Assembly: GCA_964344335.1 (NCBI GenBank) | Contig: CAYFMW010000011.1 | Span: forward strand, 1-42,527 | DNA from: RUG11894 sp964344335 | GTDB taxonomy: Bacteria; Bacillota; Clostridia; Peptostreptococcales; Anaerovoracaceae | Direction of reading: 5' to 3' | DNA length: 42,527 nt | Shown: piece by piece, positions 6,856-15,089 of the stretch | Numbering within the stretch: the stretch's first letter is position 1 | How the letters are laid out: each line of letters opens with the position of its first letter | The notes under the pieces: model-generated | Seen by the model: the letters and a program-made list of their open reading frames with translations, nothing else | Databases searched by the model: none | Told to the model about the DNA's origin: nothing | Program-made: the position numbers and the translations under genes

Positions 6856-6899
6856 AGCATAAAGCGCCGGGCCTGTTCTTTGCTTACTGTAAGGCTCAT
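6856..6899 (-). CDS. Possible 5' end of a YcaQ-like winged-helix (DNA crosslink repair) gene
   Basis: Reading leftward from an ATG at 6897-6899 gives MSLTVSKEQARRFM before the gap. The V-S-K-E-Q-A-R-R-F pattern is how many winged-helix proteins of the YcaQ/crosslink-repair glycosylase group begin. Only 14 residues are visible, so this is a suggestion based on a short motif. The ribosome site is poor. Confidence 0.3.
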
Positions 6900-7458
6900 T
6901 GATTTTTGTTCTCGCTCTCAATTTTGAATTAAATTGATTCTATCAAAAACAAAGCGGATGTAGCAAATCTTATCGTGCGAGCATCAAGATGCCTTTTCAA
7001 TATTGATATCCGGCAATTTGTATGATGAAATATCCATGGTAATCTGCATTATAAGAACGAAAGGAGAGATGTACGATGACTGCTATAAATGGAGGAATTG
7101 TCATTTAACTGAATACGGGCGCGCGCAATATCAAAAGAGATTATCCTTATTTGCTTTGCGTGCCGTTTTAAGTAACCTTTCGTGAAAACTATAGCTGACG
7201 CTTATAGCACGCTTGGAGTCGTACTATTTTTGTACTGTTAACCGCAGGAGCGACCGCATACGAAGGCTGCTTTCCGCGGTGTTTTTGTGCCTGTTTTCAG
7301 CCATTGATTTTAAACTATGAACATATAAAAAAACAATGAATTCTGAAAGGAGTGTTTAACATGAAATACAAAGTATTGACAGGATTAACGAAAAGCAGGA
7401 GGGCGATTATATTTTAGCCTTCCCGGGAAATGTAAAAATAACAATGTAGGAACAAAAA
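6900..7458. other. Gene-poor stretch with broken gene starts
   Basis: No complete gene is visible. Two places look like gene starts that end at once. The first is AAAGGAGAG before an ATG at 7077 with a stop after 10 codons. The second is AAAGGAG before an ATG at 7362 that reads MKYKVLTGLTKSRRAIIF and stops. Together with the truncated methyltransferase that follows, this looks like decayed accessory DNA downstream of the toxin-antitoxin pair. Confidence 0.45.
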
Positions 7459-7731
7459 TTGAATCAAAACTTTTACGCTCGGCATTGGTACGCCGATGTT
7501 TATGAGCAGTTTGAAACGCAAACAAACGATGTTGATTTTCTGCTCGAAGTTCTAAAGAGCATCGATAAGCCGAAGAGCATTCTTGAAGTAGCTTGCGGAG
7601 GCGGACGCATATGCGTTCCCTTGGCACAGGCAGGGTACAATGTTACCGGATTCGCCGGACGACAAGCTATGGCGGGCAAGCATATTGACAAAGAAAAGAT
7701 AAGGTATCGTCAGGCCCATTTAAATATTTAG
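7459..7731 (+). pseudogene. Truncated class I SAM-dependent methyltransferase
   Basis: The 90-residue frame begins at a TTG and reads NFYARHWYADVYEQF, then SILEVACGGGRICVPLAQAGYNVTGF. That is motif I (SAM binding) of class I methyltransferases with its following strand. The frame soon loses resemblance (FAGRQAMAGKH) and stops after 90 codons; family members are usually 200-260 residues. The 3' end overlaps the converging phzF gene by 12 bases, so the deletion probably joined the remnant to the phzF end. No ribosome site is evident. The substrate is unknown and function is very unlikely. Confidence 0.75.
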
Positions 7732-8604
7732 TACCCCTTCTGCCAGTATCGCGGCCTCGCCGCCGACCTGAATATGCACACGGCCTTCGCGCTCCGTCAG
7801 CCTGCTGTGGATGCGCGAGGGCCTGCCCATGGCTTCGCCTTGGATAAAGAGATTTTCCCTGCCCTCCTTAATCAGGCCGCGCTCGTAAAGATAGTAAGTG
7901 AGCGCGCCGTTGGAAGTGCCCGTGGCGGCTTCCTCGGGGATATCGTAAAGCGGGGCGAAATTTCTGCAGTGAATCTCCCCGTCCGGAGCGTTCATCGTAA
8001 ACGCATGAACCCCCGTAACATCCATGCGCTCGCTGAGGGCGGAAAGCGCCTTCATGTCGGGCCCAAGAGCATTGAGAGCATCGAGGTCCTTAACGGCCAT
8101 CAAAATATCTTTAAGACCGGTGGATACCATCTCGGGAGATAGCATCTGGCCGACGTATTCGGGCACTTCGACGGCCTCCGCACCCATAACCTTATAGAGT
8201 TCCTCAAGCGCATCTTCGCTATCTATAAGCCCGAAGCTTTTGGCCTCGCCCATATCCATCATAACGCCGGTATCCGTAACTTGAGCCTGCAGATCTCCCG
8301 CCAAGGTCTTAAAGTCGCAAACATCTTCAACCTCTATTAATCCGGAAGCGTAGAGCGTAAAGAAGGTCGCAATCGTCGCATGCCCGCAGAGATCGACCTC
8401 CGCGGCCGGGGTAAAGTAGCGTATATGATATTTCTTATCTCCGAGCTTCTTGATGAACGCTGTCTCGGAGTAGCGCAGCTCTGCAGCTGTCTTGCGCATT
8501 ATCTCGTCATCGGGGAAGTCAGCGCCCTCCGGAATATAAACCACGCCGGCGGGATTTCCGCCGAAGAGTTCGTCGGTAAACGCGTCCGCTATAAAAAATT
8601 TCAT
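7720..8604 (-). CDS. PhzF-family isomerase
   Basis: This 294-residue protein belongs to the PhzF/DapF-fold family. Visible motifs are FGGNPAGVV near residue 14, RYSETAFI with the conserved catalytic Glu47, EVDLCGHATIATFF, and AATGTSNGALTYYL. Family members isomerise small acids by proton transfer; the substrate of most, including this one, is unknown, and no phenazine pathway is present here. The ATG at 8604 has an AGAGGTGAGGG ribosome site; a GTG at 8613 is less likely. It starts 5 bases after the wecB stop and so appears to be the last gene of the truA-comEB-tagO-wecB run. Confidence 0.9.
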   Translation of the reverse strand: MKFFIADAFTDELFGGNPAGVVYIPEGADFPDDEIMRKTAAELRYSETAFIKKLGDKKYHIRYFTPAAEVDLCGHATIATFFTLYASGLIEVEDVCDFKTLAGDLQAQVTDTGVMMDMGEAKSFGLIDSEDALEELYKVMGAEAVEVPEYVGQMLSPEMVSTGLKDILMAVKDLDALNALGPDMKALSALSERMDVTGVHAFTMNAPDGEIHCRNFAPLYDIPEEAATGTSNGALTYYLYERGLIKEGRENLFIQGEAMGRPSRIHSRLTEREGRVHIQVGGEAAILAEGVLNI

Positions 8605-8609
8605 TTCCC

Positions 8610-9725
8610 TCACCTCTTAAAATTTTCCTTTATCGCAGCGATTATCCTCTCGCAGGCCTTGCCGTCTCCGTAGGGATTGACAGCTTTGGACATCCGCTCG
8701 TACTCCGCCGGATTCGTTATCAGCTCGCGAGCGAGCGAATAAATTCTCTCCCGCTCGACACCCGCAAGCTTTACGGTGCCTGCCTCTATTGCCTCGGGTC
8801 TCTCGGTCTCTCTGCGTGCGACGAGCACGGGCTTTCCCAGCGCGGGGGCTTCCTCCTGCATCCCGCCCGAGTCCGTGATTATAAAATAGGATTTATCCAT
8901 CAATTTTACGAAGGGCTGATAACTCAAAGGATCGATTAAATGAACATTAGATATGCCCTTCAGATACTTTGCAGCCGCATTTCGGACGGCCGGATTCAGA
9001 TGCACAGGATATACAATCTCCACCTCGTCCGAAAACTCCCGGGCTATATCGGCTATCGCAGAGAATATGTTCGCCATATTCTCTCCCAGATTTTCGCGCC
9101 TGTGGCAGGTTACGGTTATCAGCTTCTTGCCGTCGAGATCGAGATTTTTGAGCGTCTCGTCCTCGAATTCGTAGGGCATAGCCGCCACCTGCAGCAATGC
9201 ATCGATGACGGTATTTCCGGTTATAACTATCTTCTCGTCCGCAATCCCCTCGCGAAGCAAATTCTGCCTGTTGCGCTCCGTGGGCGCAAAATGCAGCTCC
9301 GCTATGTGCCCCGTAAGCACCCTGTTGATCTCCTCGGGGAAAGGCGAATATTTATCGAAGGTGCGCAGCCCCGCCTCCACATGACCCACCGCGACCTTCT
9401 GATAAAAGGCTGCAAGCGCTGTGGCGAAGGTCGTGCTCGTATCTCCGTGCACAAGCACCATGTCGGGCTTTACTTCCTGCAGCACCGACTCAAGGCCGGT
9501 GAGAACATTCGCCGTAATCATGGAGATTGTCTGCGAGGGCTTCATTATATCGAGGTCGTAATCCGGCATGAGTTCGAATAGTTCGAGCACCTGATCGAGC
9601 ATTTCCCTGTGCTGGGCGGTTACGCAAAGTATGGATTCTATCTCGGGATCCCTTTCCAGTGCCTGTACCAGCGGTGCCATCTTTATCGCTTCGGGTCTGG
9701 TGCCGAATACGGACATAATTTTCAT
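8610..9725 (-). CDS. wecB: UDP-N-acetylglucosamine 2-epimerase (non-hydrolysing)
   Basis: This cytosolic enzyme (371 residues, full length) interconverts UDP-GlcNAc and UDP-ManNAc, the precursor of ManNAc-containing teichoic acid linkage units and capsules. Family motifs are clear: the N-terminal FGTRPEAIKMAPLV, HGDTSTTFATALAAFYQ, GHVEAGLRTFDKYSPFPEE, CHRRENLG, and the UDP-binding DSGGMQEEAPALGKP. The start overlaps the stop of the upstream tagO/wecA-like gene by 4 bases (ATGA), so the pair is translationally coupled. Together they make the first steps of a polyprenyl-linked GlcNAc-ManNAc glycan. Also named mnaA in Firmicutes. Confidence 0.96.
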   Translation of the reverse strand: MKIMSVFGTRPEAIKMAPLVQALERDPEIESILCVTAQHREMLDQVLELFELMPDYDLDIMKPSQTISMITANVLTGLESVLQEVKPDMVLVHGDTSTTFATALAAFYQKVAVGHVEAGLRTFDKYSPFPEEINRVLTGHIAELHFAPTERNRQNLLREGIADEKIVITGNTVIDALLQVAAMPYEFEDETLKNLDLDGKKLITVTCHRRENLGENMANIFSAIADIAREFSDEVEIVYPVHLNPAVRNAAAKYLKGISNVHLIDPLSYQPFVKLMDKSYFIITDSGGMQEEAPALGKPVLVARRETERPEAIEAGTVKLAGVERERIYSLARELITNPAEYERMSKAVNPYGDGKACERIIAAIKENFKR

Positions 9726-10843
9726 TCTCTTTCCTCGCTTTCCTCACACTCCAGCGCGGGGGATTCACATTCCGCAAGTTCCGATTCGCATATCTGTACG
9801 GAAGCTTCGCATTCCTCATCCCGAGTTTTACTTCCTATGCCCAGGAATATCGTTATCAGCGTAGCCGCAATGAGGGCCAGCACCGCGCACTCGAGGCGCA
9901 TGTCCATGGTCCACATTATCCCCGCAACTCCCATTATCGCGCTTATGCAGTACAGCGCAAGCACGGTCCGCCTCTGTCCGAAGCCCATCGCCATTATACG
10001 ATGGTGAAGATGCCCCTTGTCGGCCTCCATTATCGGTTTTCTGTTGGCCATCCTCCTTACTATAGCAAAGGTGGTGTCGAATATTGGTATGGCCAGAATC
10101 AATATCGGTATTATGGTCGCGAACAAAGTCGTGCTCTTCGTGGGTTTATCGCCTAAGAGCGATACACCCGCGAGCAGGTAGCCGAGCAGCATCGCTCCGG
10201 CATCCCCCATAAATATCTTCGCAGGATAGAAATTGTATAAGAGAAATCCCAGAGTCGCGCCGGTCACGGCGAGCATTATTAAGCAGGTACCCATGCGATC
10301 CGTAAGAGCCGCAGTGTAAGCCACAGCCATACAGGATATGCAGGATATTCCCGCAGCCAGACCGTCGAGTCCGTCTATCAGATTTATCGTGTTCGTAATT
10401 CCGACCACCCAGAGCACAGTCACTAAAAAGGCGACGACGCCGGGGAAATTGATATATCGCGGCCCCCAGGGAAGGAAATTAGCCATCCCCCGTATCTGCA
10501 CAGTATTGAAATACAGCACCGCTGCACAGGCTATCTGTCCGACGAGTTTCGTGCGGGCTCGAAGCCCCTTGATGTCGTCAATTACACCTAGAATTAAAAT
10601 CATCGTGGAGCCCAAGGTAAGCCCCAAGAGCTGCTGGTTCATCTCTCCGCGATACAGAAAGGCCGCCATAATCCCCAGATATATCGCAACTCCGCCGAGG
10701 TAAGGCACCGGTTTTGCGTGCATGCGCCTGTCGTCCTTAGGAATATCCATGGCTCCGATTCTGGGCGCGATCTTTATTATTATGGGGGTGGTAATCGCTG
10801 TAACAGCGAGGGCTATCAAAAATGAGGCAAGATAAGAATTCAT
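9722..10843 (-). CDS. tagO: Undecaprenyl-phosphate GlcNAc-1-phosphate transferase (TagO/WecA type)
   Basis: This polytopic membrane enzyme (373 residues, about ten hydrophobic segments) of the MraY/WecA family moves GlcNAc-1-P from UDP-GlcNAc to undecaprenyl phosphate, starting wall teichoic acid or other envelope glycans. Conserved cytosolic motifs are present: DDRRMHAKPVPYLGG, GVIDDIKGL, NLIDGLDGLAAG, FMGDAGAMLLG and KGHLHHRIMAMG. The last ~35 residues are unusual: after the final membrane helix there is a Glu-rich tail in which four Cys residues are spaced exactly seven apart (EEC, QIC, AEC, LEC). The tail is not a family feature that I know. The gene lies 6 bases after comEB and overlaps wecB. 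Confidence 0.94.
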   Translation of the reverse strand: MNSYLASFLIALAVTAITTPIIIKIAPRIGAMDIPKDDRRMHAKPVPYLGGVAIYLGIMAAFLYRGEMNQQLLGLTLGSTMILILGVIDDIKGLRARTKLVGQIACAAVLYFNTVQIRGMANFLPWGPRYINFPGVVAFLVTVLWVVGITNTINLIDGLDGLAAGISCISCMAVAYTAALTDRMGTCLIMLAVTGATLGFLLYNFYPAKIFMGDAGAMLLGYLLAGVSLLGDKPTKSTTLFATIIPILILAIPIFDTTFAIVRRMANRKPIMEADKGHLHHRIMAMGFGQRRTVLALYCISAIMGVAGIMWTMDMRLECAVLALIAATLITIFLGIGSKTRDEECEASVQICESELAECESPALECEESEERE

Positions 10844-10849
10844 GAAGCT

Positions 10850-11299
10850 TTAATCCTCCATCACTTCGATAACAAGGCCGGCTTCCTCCGCCATCTGCCT
10901 TGCGAGCTCGTCGGGATAGCTTTCCTTTACGACGACCCGCTTTATCCCCGCGTTGATTATCATCTTCGTGCAGATTATACAGGGCATCGTGGTGCAATAA
11001 AGCGTAGCGCCCTCTATACCGCCGCCCAGTCTGGCTGCCTGAATTATAGCGTTCTGCTCCGCATGAAGCCCCCTGCAAAGCTCGTGCATCTTGCCCGAAG
11101 GGACATTCAGCTGATCCCGCAGGCATCCCGTCTCTTCGCAGTGCTTTATACCCCTCGGCACCCCGTTGTAGCCCGTCGCTATAACACTGTTGTCCTTTAC
11201 GATAACGGCACCTACGCCCCTTCTGAGGCAGGTGCTGCGAGTTCTGGCGAGCTCCGCCATCTTCATAAAATATTCATCCCATGTAGGTCTCTTTTTCAT
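10850..11299 (-). CDS. comEB: dCMP deaminase (ComEB family)
   Basis: This 149-residue cytosolic zinc enzyme should deaminate dCMP to dUMP for dTMP synthesis. Zinc and catalytic motifs are visible: LHAEQNAIIQ (His and the proton-shuttling Glu) and TTMPCIICTKM (two Cys ligands). The N-terminal WDEYFMKMAELARTRSTCLRRGVGAVIV and TGYNGVPRG are standard for the family, and length matches. The start overlaps the truA stop by one base (TGATG). The name comEB comes from the competence locus of Bacillus, but no other competence genes are here. Transport of the gene with cell-envelope genes is common in Firmicutes operons. Confidence 0.95.
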   Translation of the reverse strand: MKKRPTWDEYFMKMAELARTRSTCLRRGVGAVIVKDNSVIATGYNGVPRGIKHCEETGCLRDQLNVPSGKMHELCRGLHAEQNAIIQAARLGGGIEGATLYCTTMPCIICTKMIINAGIKRVVVKESYPDELARQMAEEAGLVIEVMED

Positions 11300-12072
11300 C
11301 AGTAAAATACCTCTTTAAGATAAAGTCCGCCCGGCGGCGCGGTGCGCCCGGCCCGGCCGCGGTCCTTCGATGCGATTATATCTTCCATCTCCTGCGGCGC
11401 GCGCCTTCCGAGTCCTACTTCGACCAGAGTGCCGCAGATTATCCTCACCATATTATACAAAAATCCGTCGCCCGCGACAGCAATCTCTATCATTTCGGGC
11501 GCGCGTTCGCTGCGAGAGAGCTCGACTTCGAAGACCGTCCGCACCGTGCTCTCTCTCGGCGTGCCTCCCGCACTCTGAAAGCAGGCGAAATCCTGTGTTC
11601 CGACGACGAAGCCCGCGGCAACCTTCATAGCCTCGATATCCAGAGGCTCATCGAGCTGAAAACAATAATCCCGCAAAAAAATATCGGCCTTTTCGGCGTT
11701 TCTTATCTTATATATATACCGCTTGCCTTTGCTGGAAAAGCGGGCATGAAAATCCGGCGGCATCTCCCGCACTTCGAGAACTTCAATCTCTCCGCACTTT
11801 CCGAAGCGGCCCCGATAGACCCTGTCGTTGACGGCCCTGGCTATGCGCTCCGTGGGGATTCCGGAATCGAGCAGAAAACTCGCGGTCTGTCCCAGCGCAT
11901 GAACCCCAGCATCCGTCCTGCTGCAGCCTTCCAAAGTTATTTCAGCACCGCAGATATCGGCGAGGGCCTCCTCGAGCTCCCCGCACACGGTTCTGGCATT
12001 GCTCTGACGCTGCCATCCGGAAAAGTCCCTTCCGTCGTATGCAATTTTGATAAAGATATTGCGCTCGTTCAT
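11299..12072 (-). CDS. truA: tRNA pseudouridine(38-40) synthase TruA
   Basis: This enzyme (257 residues) converts uridines 38-40 of the tRNA anticodon stem to pseudouridine. The catalytic Asp lies in CSRTDAGVHALGQ; other family motifs are IAYDGRDFSGWQRQ, ARFSSKGKRYIYKI, VGTQDFACFQSAGG and GDGFLYNMVRIICGTLVEVGLG. I place the start at the ATG at 12072 (MNERNIFIKIAYDG), which gives the usual N-terminus; ATGs at 12081 and 12105 would add 3 or 11 residues. None has a clear ribosome site, so the start is uncertain. It is the first gene of the five-gene minus-strand run ending in phzF, and a TruA-PsuK/PsuG link (pseudouridine made and broken down) exists within the window, though not in one operon. 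Confidence 0.94.
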   Translation of the reverse strand: MNERNIFIKIAYDGRDFSGWQRQSNARTVCGELEEALADICGAEITLEGCSRTDAGVHALGQTASFLLDSGIPTERIARAVNDRVYRGRFGKCGEIEVLEVREMPPDFHARFSSKGKRYIYKIRNAEKADIFLRDYCFQLDEPLDIEAMKVAAGFVVGTQDFACFQSAGGTPRESTVRTVFEVELSRSERAPEMIEIAVAGDGFLYNMVRIICGTLVEVGLGRRAPQEMEDIIASKDRGRAGRTAPPGGLYLKEVFY

Positions 12073-12152
12073 ATAGCCCATTTTAGCATAAAGATGGCGG
12101 CTCATAAACAGAAAGACCGCAAAAGCGGCACAGGACTTCCGGCATATAAATA

Positions 12153-12176
12153 GGGCCGCCGCACAAGCGGAGGCCC
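12153..12176 (-). terminator. Terminator between glnS and truA
   Basis: GGGCCGCCGC and GCGGAGGCCC form a 10-bp stem with one mismatch around a 4-base loop, about 17 bases past the glnS stop on the minus strand, followed by CTATTTAT. It separates glnS from the truA operon. Confidence 0.65.
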
Positions 12177-12192
12177 TTCGAATTAAACAATG

Positions 12193-13875
12193 CTACTTAG
12201 GTCTGTACGAACTCTTGAGTCCTACAATCTCGTTGAAGACCGGCTCCGATTCCTTCGAAAGCACCGTGTCTGCGATATAGTAACCGTTGCGGAAGAACTG
12301 GAAGCGCTCGCCCGGCTCTGCATCCTTCAGCCCCGGTTCGGCCTTTGCCGTGTAATTTGTCTTGCTTTCGGGATTGTATTCAAAGCGCCCCGTCTCTTCA
12401 TTCAGGCAGGCAAGGTAGCCGTAGTTGCGCACAGGTACATCGACCGCCGTCGCCGCATCCACCCAATGGATGGTTCCTTTAGGCCTGCGCGCATCCGCGC
12501 CGGGAGTCCCGGACCTCGTTTCCGGATCGTAGCTGCAGCGGACCGCGATTATATTTCCGTCCGCACCCTTATCGACGCCGGTGCAGGTTACGAAATACGC
12601 CCCCTTGAGCCTCACCTCGTTGCCCGGATAGAGGCGGAAATACTTCTTCGGAGGCACTTCCATAAAGTCCTCGCGCTCTATGTAAATCTCCCTCGAAAAG
12701 CTGAGCATGCGGGTTCCCTTCTCGGGGTCCTGAGCGTTTTCGATCTCGCAGAGTTCCGACTTGCCTTCGGGATAGTTCTCTATTATCACTTTAATCGGGT
12801 CCAGAACCACCATGCGGTTTTCGACCTTGTCCTTGAGGTCCTCGCGCACGAAATATTCCAGTTGATCGTATGCCACAAGGTTATCCGCCTTGGAGACGCC
12901 CACCGACTCGCAGAACGCGCGCAGCGCCTCGGGCGTATAACCGCGACGCCTCATGCCCGCGATGGTGCAAAGGCGCGGATCGTCCCAGCTGTCGATTAAG
13001 CCTTCGGTAACGAGCTTCTTTATATTTCGCTTGCTCATTATCGTATTGGAAAGCCCGAGCTTCGCAAACTCAATCTGCTGAGGCGGATCGGGCCAGTTCA
13101 GTTTCTCCAAGACCCAGTCGTAGAGAGGCCTGTGATCCTCAAATTCGAGGGTACAGATGGAATGCGTAATCCCCTCAATCGCGTCCTCCAGCGGATGGGC
13201 GTAGTCGTACATCGGGTATATGCACCACTCGTCCCCCACATTGTGGTGAGTGGCGTGAAGCACCCTGTAAAGCACTGGGTCCCTCATGTTGAAGTTCGGG
13301 AAGCTCATATCTATCTTCGCGCGTATGCACATCTCGCCGTCCTTGTACTTGCCGGCTCTCATGTCGCGGAAAATCTGCAGAGACTCCTCCGCGGGGCGCT
13401 CGCGCCAGCGACTGTTGGTTCCGGGTACCGTTATCGTACCGCGGCCTTCCCGAATCTCATCTGAACTCTCGTCGCTCGCGTAGGCGTCTCCCTGCATTAT
13501 CAGCTGCTCGCAGCATTCGTACATCTTTTCGAAGTAGTCGGAGGCGTATAAAAGATTGTCCCATTTAAAACCCAGCCACAGAACATCCTCTTCTATGGAA
13601 TTTACAAATTCCTCGTCCTCGCTAAGAGGGTTGGTGTCGTCGTACCTCAAATTGCAGCCCCCGCCGTATTTGAGAGCGGTGCCGAAATTCAGGCAAATCG
13701 ATTTGCAATGACCTATATGCAGGTAGCCGTTGGGTTCGGGCGGGAATCTTGTCCATACAGGGCGATCGTACTTTTCGTTCGCGAGATCCTGATCGATGAT
13801 GTCGTGAATGAAATTACCGGCCATAGTCGTGCCGTAATCGCTGCCGTCGGGCTTTTTTAACAGATCCTCTGCCAT
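12193..13875 (-). CDS. glnS: Glutaminyl-tRNA synthetase
   Basis: This class I aminoacyl-tRNA synthetase (560 residues) charges tRNA-Gln directly. The HIGH motif is at residues 53-56 (PPEPNGYLHIGHCKS) and the KMSKS-equivalent is IMSKRN. Other GlnRS features are RYDDTNPLSEDEEFV, MYDYAHPLEDAIEGITHSICTLEFEDHRPLYDWVL, and the C-terminal beta-barrel anticodon-binding domain (MVVLDPIKVIIENY onward). GlnRS rather than a non-discriminating GluRS is indicated by these and by the long C-terminal domain. A strong AAAGGAGGA ribosome site lies 7 bases before the ATG. It is divergent from the Lrp-like regulator and ends at a terminator. Presence of GlnRS means the tRNA-dependent amidation route may be used only for Asn, but gatCAB is not in view. 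Confidence 0.96.
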   Translation of the reverse strand: MAEDLLKKPDGSDYGTTMAGNFIHDIIDQDLANEKYDRPVWTRFPPEPNGYLHIGHCKSICLNFGTALKYGGGCNLRYDDTNPLSEDEEFVNSIEEDVLWLGFKWDNLLYASDYFEKMYECCEQLIMQGDAYASDESSDEIREGRGTITVPGTNSRWRERPAEESLQIFRDMRAGKYKDGEMCIRAKIDMSFPNFNMRDPVLYRVLHATHHNVGDEWCIYPMYDYAHPLEDAIEGITHSICTLEFEDHRPLYDWVLEKLNWPDPPQQIEFAKLGLSNTIMSKRNIKKLVTEGLIDSWDDPRLCTIAGMRRRGYTPEALRAFCESVGVSKADNLVAYDQLEYFVREDLKDKVENRMVVLDPIKVIIENYPEGKSELCEIENAQDPEKGTRMLSFSREIYIEREDFMEVPPKKYFRLYPGNEVRLKGAYFVTCTGVDKGADGNIIAVRCSYDPETRSGTPGADARRPKGTIHWVDAATAVDVPVRNYGYLACLNEETGRFEYNPESKTNYTAKAEPGLKDAEPGERFQFFRNGYYIADTVLSKESEPVFNEIVGLKSSYRPK

Positions 13876-14034
13876 CTTAAAGTCCTCCTTTGAATAATTA
13901 GTGAATAATTAATCATGATTATATATCACTTAGCGGGATTGTGCAAAATAAAAAAATTCCTTTGGTAAATCTGTTGCATTTTCGTAAATATTTTGGTATT
14001 TTATATGCGCTCATTGAGTTTTAAGGAGGCAAAT
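13876..14034. promoter_or_regulatory. Divergent promoter region between glnS and the Lrp-like gene
   Basis: AT-rich intergenic DNA. The 9-mer GAATAATTA occurs twice, 11 bases apart (13892-13900 and 13903-13911), and two TTTGGTA motifs lie further right. Lrp/AsnC proteins often bind such helical-phased repeats beside their own genes, so autoregulation is plausible. No T-box or other leader RNA is evident for glnS. Confidence 0.35.
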
Positions 14035-14499
14035 ATGGCTTTAGACACTATCGACGCTCGAATACTCGAGGTGCTTCAGGAAAACGCACGCGTTTCCATC
14101 TCGGAATTATCCAAACAGGTAAATCTCTCCCTATCCGCGGTGAGTGAACGACTCAAAAAGCTAGAAAACGGGAATGTAATCGAGCAGTACACGACGGTGC
14201 TCAATCCTTCCGCAATGGCAAAGGACCTCTCCGTAGTAATGATGATAAGCATGGAGAACCCCTCCAAAACCGCCGAATTCGACCAGCTTGTTAAGGACTC
14301 TGAGGAAATCCTCGAATGTCACTATATAACCGGCGAATACGACTATGTGCTTAAAATTACCACGAAAAACACATCCACTCTCGAAGAGCTGATGAACAGA
14401 ATTAAAAGCGCGGACTGCATAAAGCACACTCAGACGAATGTAATTCTATCCACACTCAAGCACAAACACAGCGTCGCACCTTTAGCGACTAAGCCGTAG
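14035..14499 (+). CDS. Lrp/AsnC family transcriptional regulator
   Basis: The 154-residue protein has the two-domain Lrp/AsnC build: an N-terminal winged helix (TIDARILEVLQENARVSISELSKQVNLSLSAVSERLKKLE) and a C-terminal RAM/AsnC ligand-binding domain (VVMMISMENPSKTAEFDQLV, then ECHYITGEYDYVLKI). It probably forms dimers or octamers and senses an amino acid. The ATG at 14035 is chosen because AAGGAGG lies 5 bases upstream; an in-frame start at 13993 would add 14 unlikely residues. It is divergent from glnS, and a terminator overlaps its stop codon, so it is monocistronic. Confidence 0.92.
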   Translation: MALDTIDARILEVLQENARVSISELSKQVNLSLSAVSERLKKLENGNVIEQYTTVLNPSAMAKDLSVVMMISMENPSKTAEFDQLVKDSEEILECHYITGEYDYVLKITTKNTSTLEELMNRIKSADCIKHTQTNVILSTLKHKHSVAPLATKP

Positions 14500-14519
14500 C
14501 ACTCAGCTGCGGCCTTTTT
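14493..14519 (+). terminator. Terminator after the Lrp-like gene
   Basis: GCCGTAGC (14493-14500) pairs with GCTGCGGC (14506-14513) with one G-U, around a 5-base loop, followed by CTTTTT. The stem begins inside the stop region of the regulator. Confidence 0.75.
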
Positions 14520-14533
14520 ATATATAGAGATCG

Positions 14534-14896
14534 ATGCGCAAAAGAATTTTATTAATCGAAGACAATACCGAACTTAGCGAAATTATAACAGCCTACCTTG
14601 AAAGGGAAGGTTTGAGCGTAAACCCCGTCTACGATATCGAATCCGCCGTGGATTTTTTGACCGCCCAAGCTGTAGACCTGATTATACTCGACATAAACCT
14701 GCCGGACGGGGACGGCTTAAACTTTTTGCGCGAACTGAGGCGCGATTCAAAAATTCCCGTCATCTTTGCCAGCGCGAGGACGAGCGAAAGCGACCGCGTT
14801 CAGGGTTTTCAGTTCGGCGGCGACGACTATCTTCCAAAGCCCTATTCTCTTACCGAACTATTTTTGAGAGTCAAGGCCCTGCTGCGAAGAAGCTAA
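14534..14896 (+). pseudogene. OmpR-type response regulator cut off after the receiver domain
   Basis: The 120 residues form a complete receiver domain: acidic pocket in IEDN, phosphoacceptor Asp53 (LIILDINLPDGDGL), Ser80, and Lys102 (DDYLPKPYS). It ends with LRVKALLRRS, the usual hinge to an OmpR/PhoB winged helix, followed by a TAA stop. The same frame stays open for about 25 codons after the stop, with no winged-helix motif. So the DNA-binding domain is lost, apparently by a nonsense change plus deletion. A free receiver protein could still be made. Adjacent ABC transporter remains and a TTAAG-type operator at 15090 suggest it once controlled a BceAB-like transporter; the partner kinase gene is missing. 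Confidence 0.8.
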
Positions 14897-15089
14897 GGCG
14901 AGACGGAAGAACTGCAAAACCTGGAGTCCGGCCTGGAAGTTAAGCTCATCTTTTCGAAATATTATCTGTCATAGTTTTTTGGCGCTCGCTATCCGAAGCA
15001 GCAAATCTTTGCATTGATTATTTAAAGCCGCAAACCCTGCCGGGCGGGGGCGTTACACTTTTTAATTTATTTTCCCCTATCTCCTCTTC

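Noticed and set aside
7186..7330. GC-rich stretch with ACCGC/GCGGT pairing as a riboswitch
   Set aside because: The pairing is short and I could not fit any known riboswitch class; the downstream frame is broken.
5876..7720. tRNA-Pro as an integration site for the region with the toxin-antitoxin pair
   Set aside because: I looked for a repeat of the tRNA 3' end downstream and found none before phzF, and no integrase lies next to it.
12190..12999. Long plus-strand open frames opposite glnS, serS, ksgA and walK
   Set aside because: They are reverse-strand shadows of well-recognised genes in GC-richer DNA, with no ribosome sites and no family resemblance.
14897..14980. Short frame after the response regulator stop as a histidine kinase remnant
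   Set aside because: The 25 codons show no H-box or other kinase motif; they only continue the regulator's frame.
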